From assembly GCA_023055505.1 (NCBI GenBank), contig JALIRH010000006.1, forward strand, positions 26,013,105-26,077,104: a stretch of 64,000 nucleotides of DNA, in the 5' to 3' direction. Under the pieces are notes generated by a model. The model did no database searches, had not been told where the DNA came from, and saw only the letters and a list, made by a program, of their open reading frames with translations. A program made the translations under genes and the position numbers. This document shows, in pieces, positions 36,090-48,023 of this stretch (position 1 is the first letter of the stretch; every line of letters begins with the position of its first letter). This DNA comes from Callipepla californica brunnescens. Its lineage: Eukaryota > Chordata > Aves > Galliformes > Odontophoridae.

Positions 36090-39000
36090 GAAATTATCTT
36101 ACACTTTCCTAAACGTACAGTTCAAGTTCCAAGGTACTTGATTTGATCTCTTTGTAATGCGTCTTTTCTTGCAGTAGATGATATGCAGAAACCCATAGCC
36201 AAAATAAAGCTGGTTTTTGTAAATAAGAACTTTTCCAGTAATCTCATTGCTATGAAAACATTTATAAATGTTGCATTCATGTCTGCTGTCTTTCTAAATC
36301 CAATAAAGGAGAAGCAGTCAATATAACAAGGTTACTTGTAAAGGCATCTAGGCACTTTAGAAACATTTCAGTAGAAATCGGATGCCTAAATATCTTTAAA
36401 TCTAGTCCTTAGAGTCTACTCTTCCCAGATACTCGCTATCCTCAGTTACCCAACATCCCTAACTGAGTTCCACCAACAATTTTGATATTACTTCAGTGTG
36501 TATCATGTTCTGTCTTCCTTGTTTTAATTAGTTCGGTATCAAAACAAGTTAAGTATCTTTGACACTCAAGTGTCTGTGGAAAATTATACCACTGATTGGC
36601 CTGAAAGGGGAAGACAAAGCAAAACATGCTAATCTCATGGCAGGCACCACGAGGTAGGAATTTCCTAAATTCACAGACTTCTTAATGAATCTATCACTTC
36701 TGTTCCTTTGGCCACATGTAGCGCATTCTTCTGGAAAGCAGCAATATTTTGGAATAATTTCAGAACTGGTGATCATGGATTTATCTCTCCTGCTCATGGA
36801 AAGTGATAGTTAGGAAAAAGCTGAAGCAGTAGCAACAGCTTGAGGATCACAGTGAGCTGCCTATTTTGAATGAAAAATTGATACATGTTTTAGGAGATGG
36901 AATGGTTTATATACATTCTATATGTGTATCCTGATCACTGAATTTGCTCTCTGACTCGGGAGGGGAGCAGGTTCACTGTCTTCTGCCAGTGGCACTACAC
37001 TGATGTCTTCACATATGAACAATGCGGTACACTGTACAGAGCCAAGATTTCATTTTAAATACTTATCACTGCTTTATCTCACTGGTGAAGTTCTAGCACC
37101 TTTGGGAAATCATATTAGAGATTGACAGAATGAAATCTCAGCTCTGCTAAAGTAAATGAGACTACTTCAGTATACAGCTTCAGAGTATCTGTATCTAGAG
37201 CTTAATTTCTACATATAGAAGGTACTAGAGAAATGTAATGAAAAGTGAGGTAGTCAGAAAATGCCAGAATTAAATTTGCCTGGGAAACTTTAATTAGTCA
37301 TCATGAAATGTATGCAGTATAATACAATGTGAATTGTATATTGGCATATTATTTTTCAGAAGGATCTGTTACTTGTTCAACACACAAAGTGCTCGTGGTC
37401 TCCTAATGAAAATCTACTGAATAGTCTTCTGTTCAATACATTGTCCATTCTCTACTCGCACGCTACCTATCAGAGCAGGTTTTGAGGATGTGTGACTTAA
37501 TTTCTCTATAAGCTGTTGAATGTTGTTAACAACTGAGCTGTCACGGGACTTCAGCATGCTTATGGACTTCTTTCTGAACCACAATGAATGTTGGAATATT
37601 ATTATTTTATTTTTCAATGGGAAGATGAGCGAAGGAGTAATTAGGCTTTTTAAAATAAAATGTTGGATGACCAATCTGAGACTCAAGTATTAGCGTTATA
37701 AGAGAACTGCTTTACAGTGCCATGCTTGAGTTCTACCCATCTAATGAGACAATTAATGGCTTCATAGCCTCTTAAATAGTTCCAATTGCAGATCTGCTCC
37801 TTCCAGAGCTGCAAAACCACTTGGCATTTCTCTAGTCCAAGATGAAGACACTGCATGCATTTATTTATTCATTCATTCATTTGTTTGTTTTAAGAAGGAG
37901 GCCAGTATCTCTCCCATAGTTTGCACAGGTAAACTCAGTCTTCGATACTTCACCGACCGTGTCAAAACACCTCTGTGGCACATGCAGAGTTACGACATTC
38001 AGTGGCAGTATCACCAACAAAATCCACGTTTTTCTTTCCTTTATTCCCTGCCTCTTGCGTGGTATGGATTTTGGGAAATACTCATCTTCTAAGTTTGTCA
38101 TTGTAGGTGTTGGAAGTGTTGCCTCATGTCTTAACAATGCTTTCTAGTATCTGTAGGTTAGTACATTGAGATAGAAACACATATACAAGATGACTTGGTT
38201 CTCTCTCCCCAGCTGTTTTTGAAAGCAAAGGGCTTGTAGAGTGAATTTTGTTAAAAGCTTGAAATGAGGCAAGGTTTATCTGGACTCTGGTCTTGTGTCC
38301 TGCTGAGGGAAAGTGCTGTGTACTAAATAGGATGAGCTTATTTCAGTATCTCTTCAATTTCCTTGTCAAGGGATTCCAAGATGTGTTTTCTGCTGTGTTT
38401 TGTCACCTTTTCATGGTTGCTCAAACTTCTGCTTCAAGTGCAGCCACTGTAATGAAGTGAAAGAGATGATACTGGTAGAAGTGTCCTCCATCTGTGTGAG
38501 TGGTTCAGACTTTGTTTGTTCCTCAGAAGATTGAAAATTACTGAATTTTCTTATTGCATCCACTCTTTTTGCTTCTAAGATTCTGCAGTAGTGGATGAAG
38601 CATCCCTAGTACCCCATAAGAGATGTTAATTGGATTGTCACTGACATGGGCAGCGGTTTAAATGATGAAAGCTTGCTGTAGATGAGTTCAGTAGTGTTAA
38701 AGTAGAGGTTTCTATGCTCTTGCTTTTTTTTGCCTCTGAAAGTCTTGTGCTTCTTCAGGCAGTAGGTTGCCATTTTCAGTTGCAGCCAGTAGTTAAGAGT
38801 CGTATAACATAATTTGTATGTGGAAAACTGAACATTCACATTTAGTATAGACTGTATTCAAAAACATGTTTTCTATTATGCCATACTAGGATTCTACTTC
38901 ATGTGATATCAGTCTGAGTGCCTTCTGTATCACTTAAATTGTCCATAAGGTTTTTGTAACATTGGTGTTTTATGTCATGGCTGTAGATTACAACAGAATG

Positions 39001-40490
39001 GTATTTCTGCTTTTTATTTTGCAGTTTATCTGGCTTGCATTTAAAAAGCTTACGTATGTGCATTCATAAGTTCTTATCTTCTGTATGAGCAGCACACCAA
39101 AAAAAGAAACAAAAATCCAAAACTAAAAGAGAGCAAAAAGCAAGTTGCAAACTGGTAAAGCAATGCAACTCTGTAACTGAGTAGTCTAGGCCATTTCAAG
39201 GATGACTTGTTCTGTCAATGAGAAAGCTTGAAATGCTATAGGAAGCTTAAAGTATTGTGTACCATGCTAAACTTCTCTGTATTGTCCAATGGGATCTGTA
39301 AGTCCTTGAGGCATTTCTATTAGTAGAAGCATTGTGCTGTGGTGTTAAAGTAGAGGAAATATTTATTTAGAATTGCTTTCCCTTGATAGTTAAATTGTCA
39401 GTAAGGCCATTGAATGAACTGATGTGGAACTAGAAAGAATTATGCATGTTTTATTGAAATACTATTTGAGGAATCCCTTCATATAGGATTTGCTTGAAGC
39501 ACCAATGCACATAAGTATTTTCTTTGGTTGTATGATGATGCAATGAATGTGTCTCCTGTGTAGCAACATTGGCGTGCAGTAACACTGCAACCTGTTAAAT
39601 TGATCTCAGCTCTCTGAACCTTGAGGGACTAGGCTCTTTCTGATCTGCAGGGCTACAAAGTAAATGCTGAATCCCAACAGGGGAGGTGCTGATGTTTAGT
39701 TGTTTGCTTTGCTTGTTATAAATTGTAAGATCATTAAAGAAATGTTTACATCCTGTTGCCTTTGTATGTTCTCTGTTGATCTGTGTGTGTAAAGAACTTT
39801 AGACAGAAAAATATATATGCTTATTTGCTGTTGAGGGAATAACTAAACTGTTGTTTTAAGTGAGACTTGGAGACTTGTTTTCTATAATACTAAATAATAC
39901 CCAAATGGTGAATTATTACTCATGGATGTATTTTGGAGTTACTTGACTCTGACTGCCTGATGTTTTGAAATGTATCTCCCAATAATATGGCTTTGTGGTT
40001 GGCGATTGTTTTTCCAGCAAGATAAATACAAACTCAGTCCCCAAGTATTTCTAACCCTTGTTTCTTTTCTGAACAGATCATTTAAAATGGATTCAGTACA
40101 GTATTTCTCTATTATTTCTGTTATTATTAATAACACTGGAATATTTTGTTTAAACTATTTCTATCAAAAACAAAACCGGAAACTCTTCAGTAGTTTATGG
40201 AATTACTTCAGGTAGAATCATCTCTGTTGGGGAAGATGGGTCAGTGATGTTGATAGAGGATATTAATAGACGATACAGAATAGGTACCTGGAAATCCAAA
40301 CTATTGGATATATTTCAAAATATTGCTAATTAGAATATGTTATATTATGGAAGACTGTCCATTGATTAGGATGAGGGAGCTTCTCAATGTCCCTGGGATC
40401 TTGCTGGGTTTCAGAAATACATCAATGGAGTCTCACTGCTAAAGAGAAGACATTCCAAATGTGTAAAACGTACTCATTTGCAACCAGGTG
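36090..40490. other. Intron 2, unique sequence, no gene seen
   Basis: Only a TTTA/TTCA/TTTG tetranucleotide tract at about 37860-37890 is notable. Frames of up to 90 codons (37414-37686 minus) have no similarity. Confidence 0.5.
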
Positions 40491-40497
40491 AAAACAG

Positions 40498-40525
<28 letters not shown>
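40498..40525. repeat. T28 homopolymer
   Basis: Twenty-eight consecutive T, the longest pure homopolymer in the window. No AATAAA on the complementary strand nearby, so it is not a retrocopy tail. Assembly length may be inexact. Confidence 0.9.
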
Positions 40526-40528
<3 letters not shown>

Positions 40529-40842
40529 GTTCCTGTGATTGTGGATTTAAAATCAAAGTCATGTATTTTTGATGTTTAATATTTTGGAAATCGTTGTTTT
40601 TCATTCCTTCTGCTCTTCAACATTACTTATTTTTCCATATCTTCAGTATTTTTAACAGCTGCTTGTTGCTGTAGTCAATCTGAAAGAGATTTTAATTTCC
40701 TCAATAAGCCTTGGAGGAACAGAGAGGACCTAGGCACTGAATTTTGCCAATTCTTGCTGCTACATCATTTTTTTTCTGTCTCAATGCTGATCTTCTTTAA
40801 TAGGCCTTTGTTTCTTCCCCTTGAGGAATAGCTTTCTCTCTC

Positions 40843-40886
40843 TTTTTTTTTTTTTTTTTTTTTTTTTTGTTGTTGTTGTTGTTGTT
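40843..40886. repeat. T26 run followed by (GTT)n
   Basis: A CTCTCTC lead-in, then about 26 T, then six GTT units. It is a compound microsatellite 320 bases after the T28 run. Confidence 0.9.
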
Positions 40887-40889
40887 CTG

Positions 40890-43800
40890 CTTTTCTCTGC
40901 TTTTTCGTAAGTCTTTTCCCTCATAGTCTGAGGACTAAATATAGAAAATGCTCCAAGTTGGCATTATCACTGCTGATTGAATATCAAAATCAAGTGAAAG
41001 GTTATGGTAATATCCAGTAACCATCTATGAACTAGGAGATAATACAAGAATATTATTATAATTGCGTAAGGAAATTTTTAAATGTTCTAAGACAAGACCT
41101 CAGAATGTTATAAAATATAGGAACTTCTTTTTTTTTTTTTTTATTTTAAATACATGTGCATATACATAAAGGTGAATGTATATTTTTATTTTGAGTGTCC
41201 TCAGGAAAGGCAAATCAGAAGATTGCATCCTGTAGAGATTGAGATGTGATATTGTAACTTGTGTCAACTAACATGATTCTGATGAAATAAAGGCTACAAC
41301 TTTTCAAACAAATGGTTAGTATTTTTGGTGGTAGAAAGCTTGCTTGATATAAGATAATTGTTGAGAAATATAATTAGGCTCCTGTGGTATGTGACAATCT
41401 GTTGAAAATCACACTATCCAAAATCACTACAGCATTAAATGAAATAAAAACTGTCTAACAGATCTCAGAAAACATTGTGCATAGGAAATATTTTCATTCT
41501 CTGAAGGTTTTCCTGGGAGATTTCTGTAGAAAGGTATATTGCTTTTACATTATTCACTATTTTTTTTTTATCAATTATCTAGAGAAAAATATTATTTCTG
41601 GCAAAGCTAAGATCAGTTATGTTGGAATAAATATGTTTTTTAAGGTTATATGAGTCTACCTGATGAAGTTGCTTCTTTTGAAAAATAAGCATTTTCATCA
41701 AATAAAATAAGCAATGACTGTTGCACAGTAAGAGGAAAACTGCAGAATATTCATTAGAAGGAGCTCGTAAATATCTTGTAAGACTGTTGCCAACCCTATG
41801 ACATGGGAGCTGAATGCTAAGTAATGCTTTTTCTGTGGTGACCAAATCTGGTATTGCGGATAGAGAGAAGCTTTGGACTAAACACCAATGAATATGTCTT
41901 AGTTTCCTTATCAGTGGAAAGAAGAGATGCTCAGGGTCAAGCTAAACTTTTCCTTGAAGCTCTCTTTAGACTAAGTGTACGAAGCTATTCTTAGAGTGCT
42001 GGCTCTGACTCTGATAGCAACACTTCCAAAAGGGCTTTGAAAAAGATTTTTCAAAAATAATGCGGAGTCTGGAAAACATAATGTATAGAAAGAAGCATCA
42101 GGAATTTAGTCTGCCTTCTTTTCTGAAGGTTGAGAGACTATGTGATGTAAAAAAATATATATGTATGGCCACTTATTTGCCAAAGATTTTAGATACATAA
42201 TATATTTAATCTTACAGAGGAACTTTAATGATATCTATTGCCTGGAAGATGAAACTGGACAAATTCAGGTTATCAATTGGGCTTTGTTTTTCAGTCTTGC
42301 TAATTAACTATTGGACATGCAAGATAACAATGGGGATCTAATTCTTTATGTGACACATCCTTACACTCTGTTAATCCTGAGAGCCACCTAGAATTTGCCT
42401 TAGTTGTTATGAAATACATGAAAAGATATTAATGTGCTCTTACTGGAGAGGAAGTGTTCCATCACTCTTAAGTAAACTTGGAAAGTCAGGAAATACATAA
42501 CCATCTTTGCTTCCACTTCACTGCCTGTAACTGTAGGCTGTTCTGTGGTAGCAGGCAGTTTGCGTAGTGAGAGCATCTTGCTTTGCTTTATTGAAGCTTG
42601 GCTACACTTGATGTAACTTCTTCAACCTAAACTGTAAAGCTTTATCTAAGTATGTACGTTTGCTTTGGGTAGGGGATGAAAATAGTGTCAGGATCTGAAA
42701 CAACTCAACTAAAGGAAATAACTGTGCCACATTTAATTTCAACAAGTGCAAAAGTCCTGTATTGTGATGCTGGGACCTGAATGCTGTACTGGGCCTTGCT
42801 CCTGTGGTGGCTGAGGGGCTGCAGCTCTTACAGATAGTCAGGTGGATTTGGACTCATGACCACTTCTAGGTGGGGAGCCAGGCAAGGCCATCATGGGAAC
42901 CTGCTCTTCCGTCCATGGGCTACTATGTCCGAGACACATAGGAGGCTCAGAAAATGCCATCAGAGCAGTGAGATCTAGGGAATTGTTTTTACAGTATCTA
43001 GATAAACAACAAAAACATTTTTTAATGTCATTCTTAGCTTGGGAAGCCCTTAATGCTCTTATATTTGAGAACACAAGTAGTGTAGGAGGTGCTCATGGTT
43101 CCCTGCACAGCTACACACTTATTTTGCTTCTGAGTAATTTCACTCATGAGATTGCTGATTCACTTCAGTGAGTACTAAATGGTTCAGTGTCAGGAGTCAC
43201 TGCTGTGTGTCTGTCAGTGTGTGGGGAGGGAGATGGGAGTGAAATAACAGCAAGGGAGTGCATGAGAGCGACCAGCAATGAGAGACCGAGCATGGGAACT
43301 TTCAAGTCTGGAAACCGCTAAGGGGAGATTACATTTTGAGGAAGGCCTTGTTCAGTGGTAGACTACAATAAGCGCCTCTGGTTCTCCCTCTTCGCATTGG
43401 CTGCTCAGTCATTCCAGGTGTATTTATTTGTGTGGCCCAGGGTGAACCAGATTTGCGAACTGATCCAGGCTCATCCATTCCCGAGAAAAGGAAAGGTATT
43501 GTTTTTAGCCTGGATTGGTTTCTCATTGTGGTTTACTGCATAGCCGCACAAACAATGGTATTGGCAAGGAGAGGAAGGAAGAGAGAAGATCAGATTGTGC
43601 ATTGCCTTTGAAAGAGTTGCTCACAAGTTATCTTTGAACAGGAGAAGCATGGTCAGCATCCTGAACTACAGGATTACTTAGACATAGGTAAAGCTGGAGG
43701 GGAAATACTAAGAACTTTTTAAAACATCTTCAGTTTTCTGGACATTTCAGGTCCTTATATATTAAAAGAAGTCATTTCTGCCTCGAGTTTGGAGGTCCAC

Positions 43801-43952
43801 TGGACTGCTCAGCTCAAATGACCAAGTTCACGCTGTCAGTCATAAAGAGTACCACTTTAAAATTCAGTATCCTGAATTTTTTATTCTTTGTTAGGATTTA
43901 TGCAGCACAAGGTAGTTAGAAGTTTGTGAAACTTGTTTTGTTGAAATGAAAT
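40890..43952. other. Intron 2, unique sequence, no gene seen
   Basis: AT-rich up to about 42500 with another T run near 41127-41142. From about 43180 to 43570 the sequence is less AT-rich and carries clustered transcription-factor-like motifs (listed separately). Confidence 0.45.
43380..43560. promoter_or_regulatory. Candidate enhancer-like motif cluster
   Basis: In about 180 bases there is an inverted CCAAT (ATTGG, 43396), TCAGTCA (AP-1-like, 43405), CATTCC (TEAD-like, 43410), CAGGTG (E-box, 43415), TATTTATTT (forkhead-like, 43421), CATTGTG (43524) and ACAATGG (43552, both SOX-like). The cluster sits in a CpG-containing, non-repetitive patch. Motif matches alone are weak evidence. Confidence 0.2.
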
Positions 43953-44097
43953 GCCCCATTCCTGGAGACATTCAAGGCCAGGTTGGATAGGGATCTGGGC
44001 AACCTGATGTAGTGGGTGGCAACCCTGTCCATGGCAGAGGGGTTGGAACTGGATGAGCTTTAAGTGCCCTTACAACCTGATGGTTCTGTGAAAGATT
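43953..44097 (+). mobile_element. CR1 LINE 3' end fragment, sense
   Basis: CATTCCTGGAGACATTCAAG, GCCAGGTTGGATAGGGATCT, GGGCAACCTGATGTAGTGGG, GGGGTTGGAACTGGATGAGC and ACCTGATGGTTCTGTGA follow the CR1 3' end in order. About 145 bases remain, 5'-truncated. Confidence 0.9.
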
Positions 44098-47000
44098 ATG
44101 TAATAATTTATTTTAGTGGTCTGTTTCTAAAGTATAAAATGATGTATTATACAGAAATTTATATGTGAAGTCTTCAAACTCCCTTTACATTTCTTCATTT
44201 ATTAAATTAGCTGCATATACGTTGGTGAAATTGAACACCTTAAAAAAGGTGTGTTTACCAACATTTAAATTTTTCCTATCCACACACCACGTCCTAATTT
44301 TGTCTTTAGCAGCCCAGATGTGTTTCTGCAGAATAAGTGTTTCTGTAGTGTTAATTAAAACAGTTATAGTTTATAACACTTATAACACTTTTCAGATTGG
44401 GTAACTCATAAAAAGCAGGACTATTTTGTAGTGCCTTAATTGTGAACCTGGTGATGATTTCAAATTATCATTACAAACTCTGAAATGCTGAAGTCTGTGA
44501 AATATGTTAATCTAGAAATTGAGTACTGCTTTGTAGCATATCAAAACTGAATATCTAAAGGGACCGAACTTAAGACAGTGCTGTCTGAGTTGTGGGTTGG
44601 ATCCAGGCTCTGCTGAATGGAAGGAACTTGTGGTTTATACCTGTCTCAAGACATATTTTAAAAGCCCTTGATCATACCTAGGGATGCTAGGCAAACACCT
44701 GTCTTAAAAACTGATGGTAGTATAGATTCCAGGGTCCCTCTTGATGACCTGACTCTGTGTGCCATTATACTTGGAAACACATGTCTTATTCTGTATACAT
44801 TGCAATTTAGGCACACAAGATTTGTAAACTCGAAGATTTTTTGTTTCAGAGTTTACTGTGGTCTGAAAAAGGTCAATAAAATAAATATCTGATTTTGGGC
44901 TGTTCTGTCTCATTTTGCAGAGGGAAAGGATTTTGAAGTCACGCAGTCTCTAGATGATACCTGTTCTCTGTGTGTGTTAAGTTGTGGCAAAGCCTGACAA
45001 ATGTTTTAGCTGGGCAGCTGTCAAGAGTCCTAGGGTAAAACCTAATTTTGGAGAGGATTGTGGACTCTGGGTCTGTGATGTGGTATGCTGGAGGTACTTC
45101 TAGCTGGGAATTCTGGCAGAAAGGAAGGCAACCTGAGATTATTTGGCAAAACTCCTTTCAATGAATATGGGCTGTTAGGATTTTTTTTGGCTCAGCTCAC
45201 AGTTTCTGTGAATACAGAGCACCACGTTGTTTTAGTATTTCTCAGTTCCAAACCAAAGTGTCCTTTGTCACAAATTGTGTTTAACTACTAATCAGTCTGC
45301 AGACTTGAGAACTAGTGACTGCTACTACCCTTTTTGCCCCCTCATTTTCTCAGCATTCTTTTCCTAGGAGTTTGCTAGTGTTTCTTTTCAGTCTTCTCTT
45401 TTTGCATTCATTTCTTTAACCTTTTGTCATAAATCATGCTACTAACTCTTGTGATATTTTTCAGTTGTGACTCTTAGATTCTCCATTTGCTGCCTAAAAA
45501 TGGGTATCTTCTTCCAGGTAGTGATACTGGAAAAAAAAAAAAAAAAGCCACAGAAATCTTTACATTGCATCTCCATCTTCCACTCTTGATGGTATTTTGG
45601 AGAGTTGCCTGCTCTTTGAATAGCTTTTTACTGTGGACTACTATAAATTTTAGTACAGCATAACATAGAAGAGAGGTCAGGGTTACTATTACCTACTTTT
45701 GTATTTGCTTTATATTTCTGAGCTTTGTATGATTGTTACTATGTTTGCTTATTTTTTATTTTTTTTGTTTCTACCTAAAATATATTGCTTTTTATTTTCC
45801 TTTGTATTTCATCTTATTTATTTAGGGCTCTTCACCTCCCTTGTTAGGATCATTAGAATTCTAATCCTTTTTTTCTTCTATGATGTTTCTAACTGTCCCA
45901 ACTTTGTTTTATCTGTAGTTGTATATTGAGTTTTTTGGTTTTGCTTTAAACTGCACAAAAGTTCTTCATATCTAGTCCTTCTGAGAGAGCTTTCTTCTTT
46001 CTGAAATTACAGCATAACAAGTGATTCATGAAAATTCCTCTAAAGGATTCATTTGGCAAAGAGATGTGATTTCTTGATAGTGTCACTCCAGTGTAGTGGT
46101 CTGTCTGACCTTGATACTTGAGTTATTTCTATACAGAAACTGTATGTAGACAATCAGAACCAAAGGAAAAGTTATGTTATACAGAAGTGCATGAAGAGTT
46201 TATTAATCTGTCATTGCTTAATAACCGCTAATTTGCAGATATAGTCATTCTCAAGTATCTAGATCATGTACTAACCATGTTCCACATCCCTCACCATTTG
46301 GATTGTAGGACTTGGCTGCAGCACAAGTGACGAAGATGGCAGTTGCTTACATCTGTCTTCTTCTGCATTCTAATATATTTGGCTGCATCTGTTTTCTACA
46401 GACATGAGATACAGGCTCTTTAAAACAAAATCTCTGTGTGATACATACGTGGATGTTTCACATTGTCTTTGTGGTTCTTGCTATGCTGGGGAACGGAGAG
46501 TGATCTGAATGGAAAATTCATGAAGGTTTACTTATCTGGGGTGTGGTAGAGGAAAAAGATGTTTTCTGTAAGTATGCAGACCTGTTAATTATTGTGTATT
46601 CTCACTGTTCTGTGAATCACATAATGTCCCAATCAGAGGTGCAAAGTGATGTTAATCATTTCAGCAGTCAGCTTTCTAACTCTGGAGCAGCATTAGCAAT
46701 CCTTTATCTCACTATAACATGCAGCCAACGTGCAATTTCCACTTATTTGGGATCTTCTCATTAAGAATAGAGGGAGTGGAGTCTGAATAATGATGCCAGC
46801 AGTGTGTTTCAACAGAAGCTGTTTAACAGGAGCTGAGCAGAATTTCTGCTTTAAAATGAAGAAGTAAACACAACTAGTCTGCATTTTGAGGCAGCGCTCT
46901 GCAATAAAGGCTCTCTGGGCTACATGAAGAAAACAGACATCAGATATTTTTCACAGCTTCCCCTAGGGTACTTGCAGTTGTTCCTCTAGCCTTGAAGTGT

Positions 47001-47940
47001 ATCTTTAGTTAGGTCAAGTGAATACAGCTCATTTAGATAGTCCTGACTCAGCTCTCAGAAGCTGCTGTGAGTGCCGACAGCTCTTCTGTATTGCTCAAAA
47101 GATGTCTGAAATACTGGTAAATCTCCTTTTTTCTGCATCAAAACACTCAGAAGTTGCCCCAGACAAGATTTTGTGGACATATTTTCAAGTAAGTGTAAGG
47201 TAAAATAGGGTAATCTTGAAATATCCAGAGTGCTTTGTATCTTCTGTTCAGCTGTTTCTCAAAACATATTGTACCTCTATGAAATGACTACATCACTTTT
47301 CCCTTGTGTTATTTCTGTGGCTTGATCAGTGCTTTACCTTCTCAAACTGTTGTATTAGAATAGGCATTTTGCTTGGATACACTGGAGAACTCTACTTGCT
47401 CTCCCTAGCTAAAAATGCAAGAAAGTCCTGTGTGCTGCTCCTAATCTGTTAGCATCTAAGGAAGTTGTGACAGATGACAAGTAATGTTTTGATTTCAGTC
47501 AGCTATTTAGGAGTACTTACGGGGTTTGCAGAGGGCAGAAGGACATCAAATAATGACTATGGTGGCTGCCTTGTGGGTGCAGTTCTGTCTGTGCAGTGAA
47601 ATATAGAAGTATAGTTTTTTCAGCAAAATAAGAAACCCTCAAATGATCAATTGAAAAATGAACCAAAATTGGAATTTGCATGTAGAGGAGGTTTAGAAAG
47701 AAGGACACTGACAAAAGATTTTAAAAGGAGGTGGCATTGTAGAGAAGGGCAAATGAGATAGAGTGGACACCCTAAAAGATGGCGTGGAGGAGAGGTAAAT
47801 GTTAGATTTGTCCATTAGAATAAGGAATAAGGATGTAAGAAAAAAGCTACAGAGAGAAGACGTGCTGAAACATGCATGAGAGTAGGTGTGTCTGAAGTGC
47901 AAGGAGTAGAGGGTTGCTTTTGTTTTGTTTGTTTTTTAAT
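44098..47940. other. Intron 2, unique sequence, no gene seen
   Basis: AT-rich with an A run at about 45531-45546. No recognised gene, RNA or repeat family. Confidence 0.5.
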
Positions 47941-47941
47941 T

Positions 47942-48023
47942 ACCTATCGGAAATATTTCTGGAGACAGCATGAATGCTGAATGACCTATCGGAAATATTT
48001 CTGGAGACAGCATGAATGCTGAA
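47942..48023 (+). repeat. Perfect tandem duplication, 42-base period
   Basis: ACCTATCGGAAATATTTCTG through GCATGAATGCTGAA (40 bases) occurs at 47942-47981 and again at 47984-48023, the copies separated by TG. No mismatch was seen between copies, which points to a recent event or to an assembly or replication slip. It is followed by a locally GC-richer segment (48060-48200). Confidence 0.92.

Noticed and set aside
40498..40886. Two long T runs as antisense poly(A) tails of retrocopies
   Set aside because: No AATAAA/ATTAAA on the complementary strand in the expected 10-30 base window and no gene-like sequence beside them. Retrocopies are rare in birds because CR1 does not mobilise poly(A) RNA.
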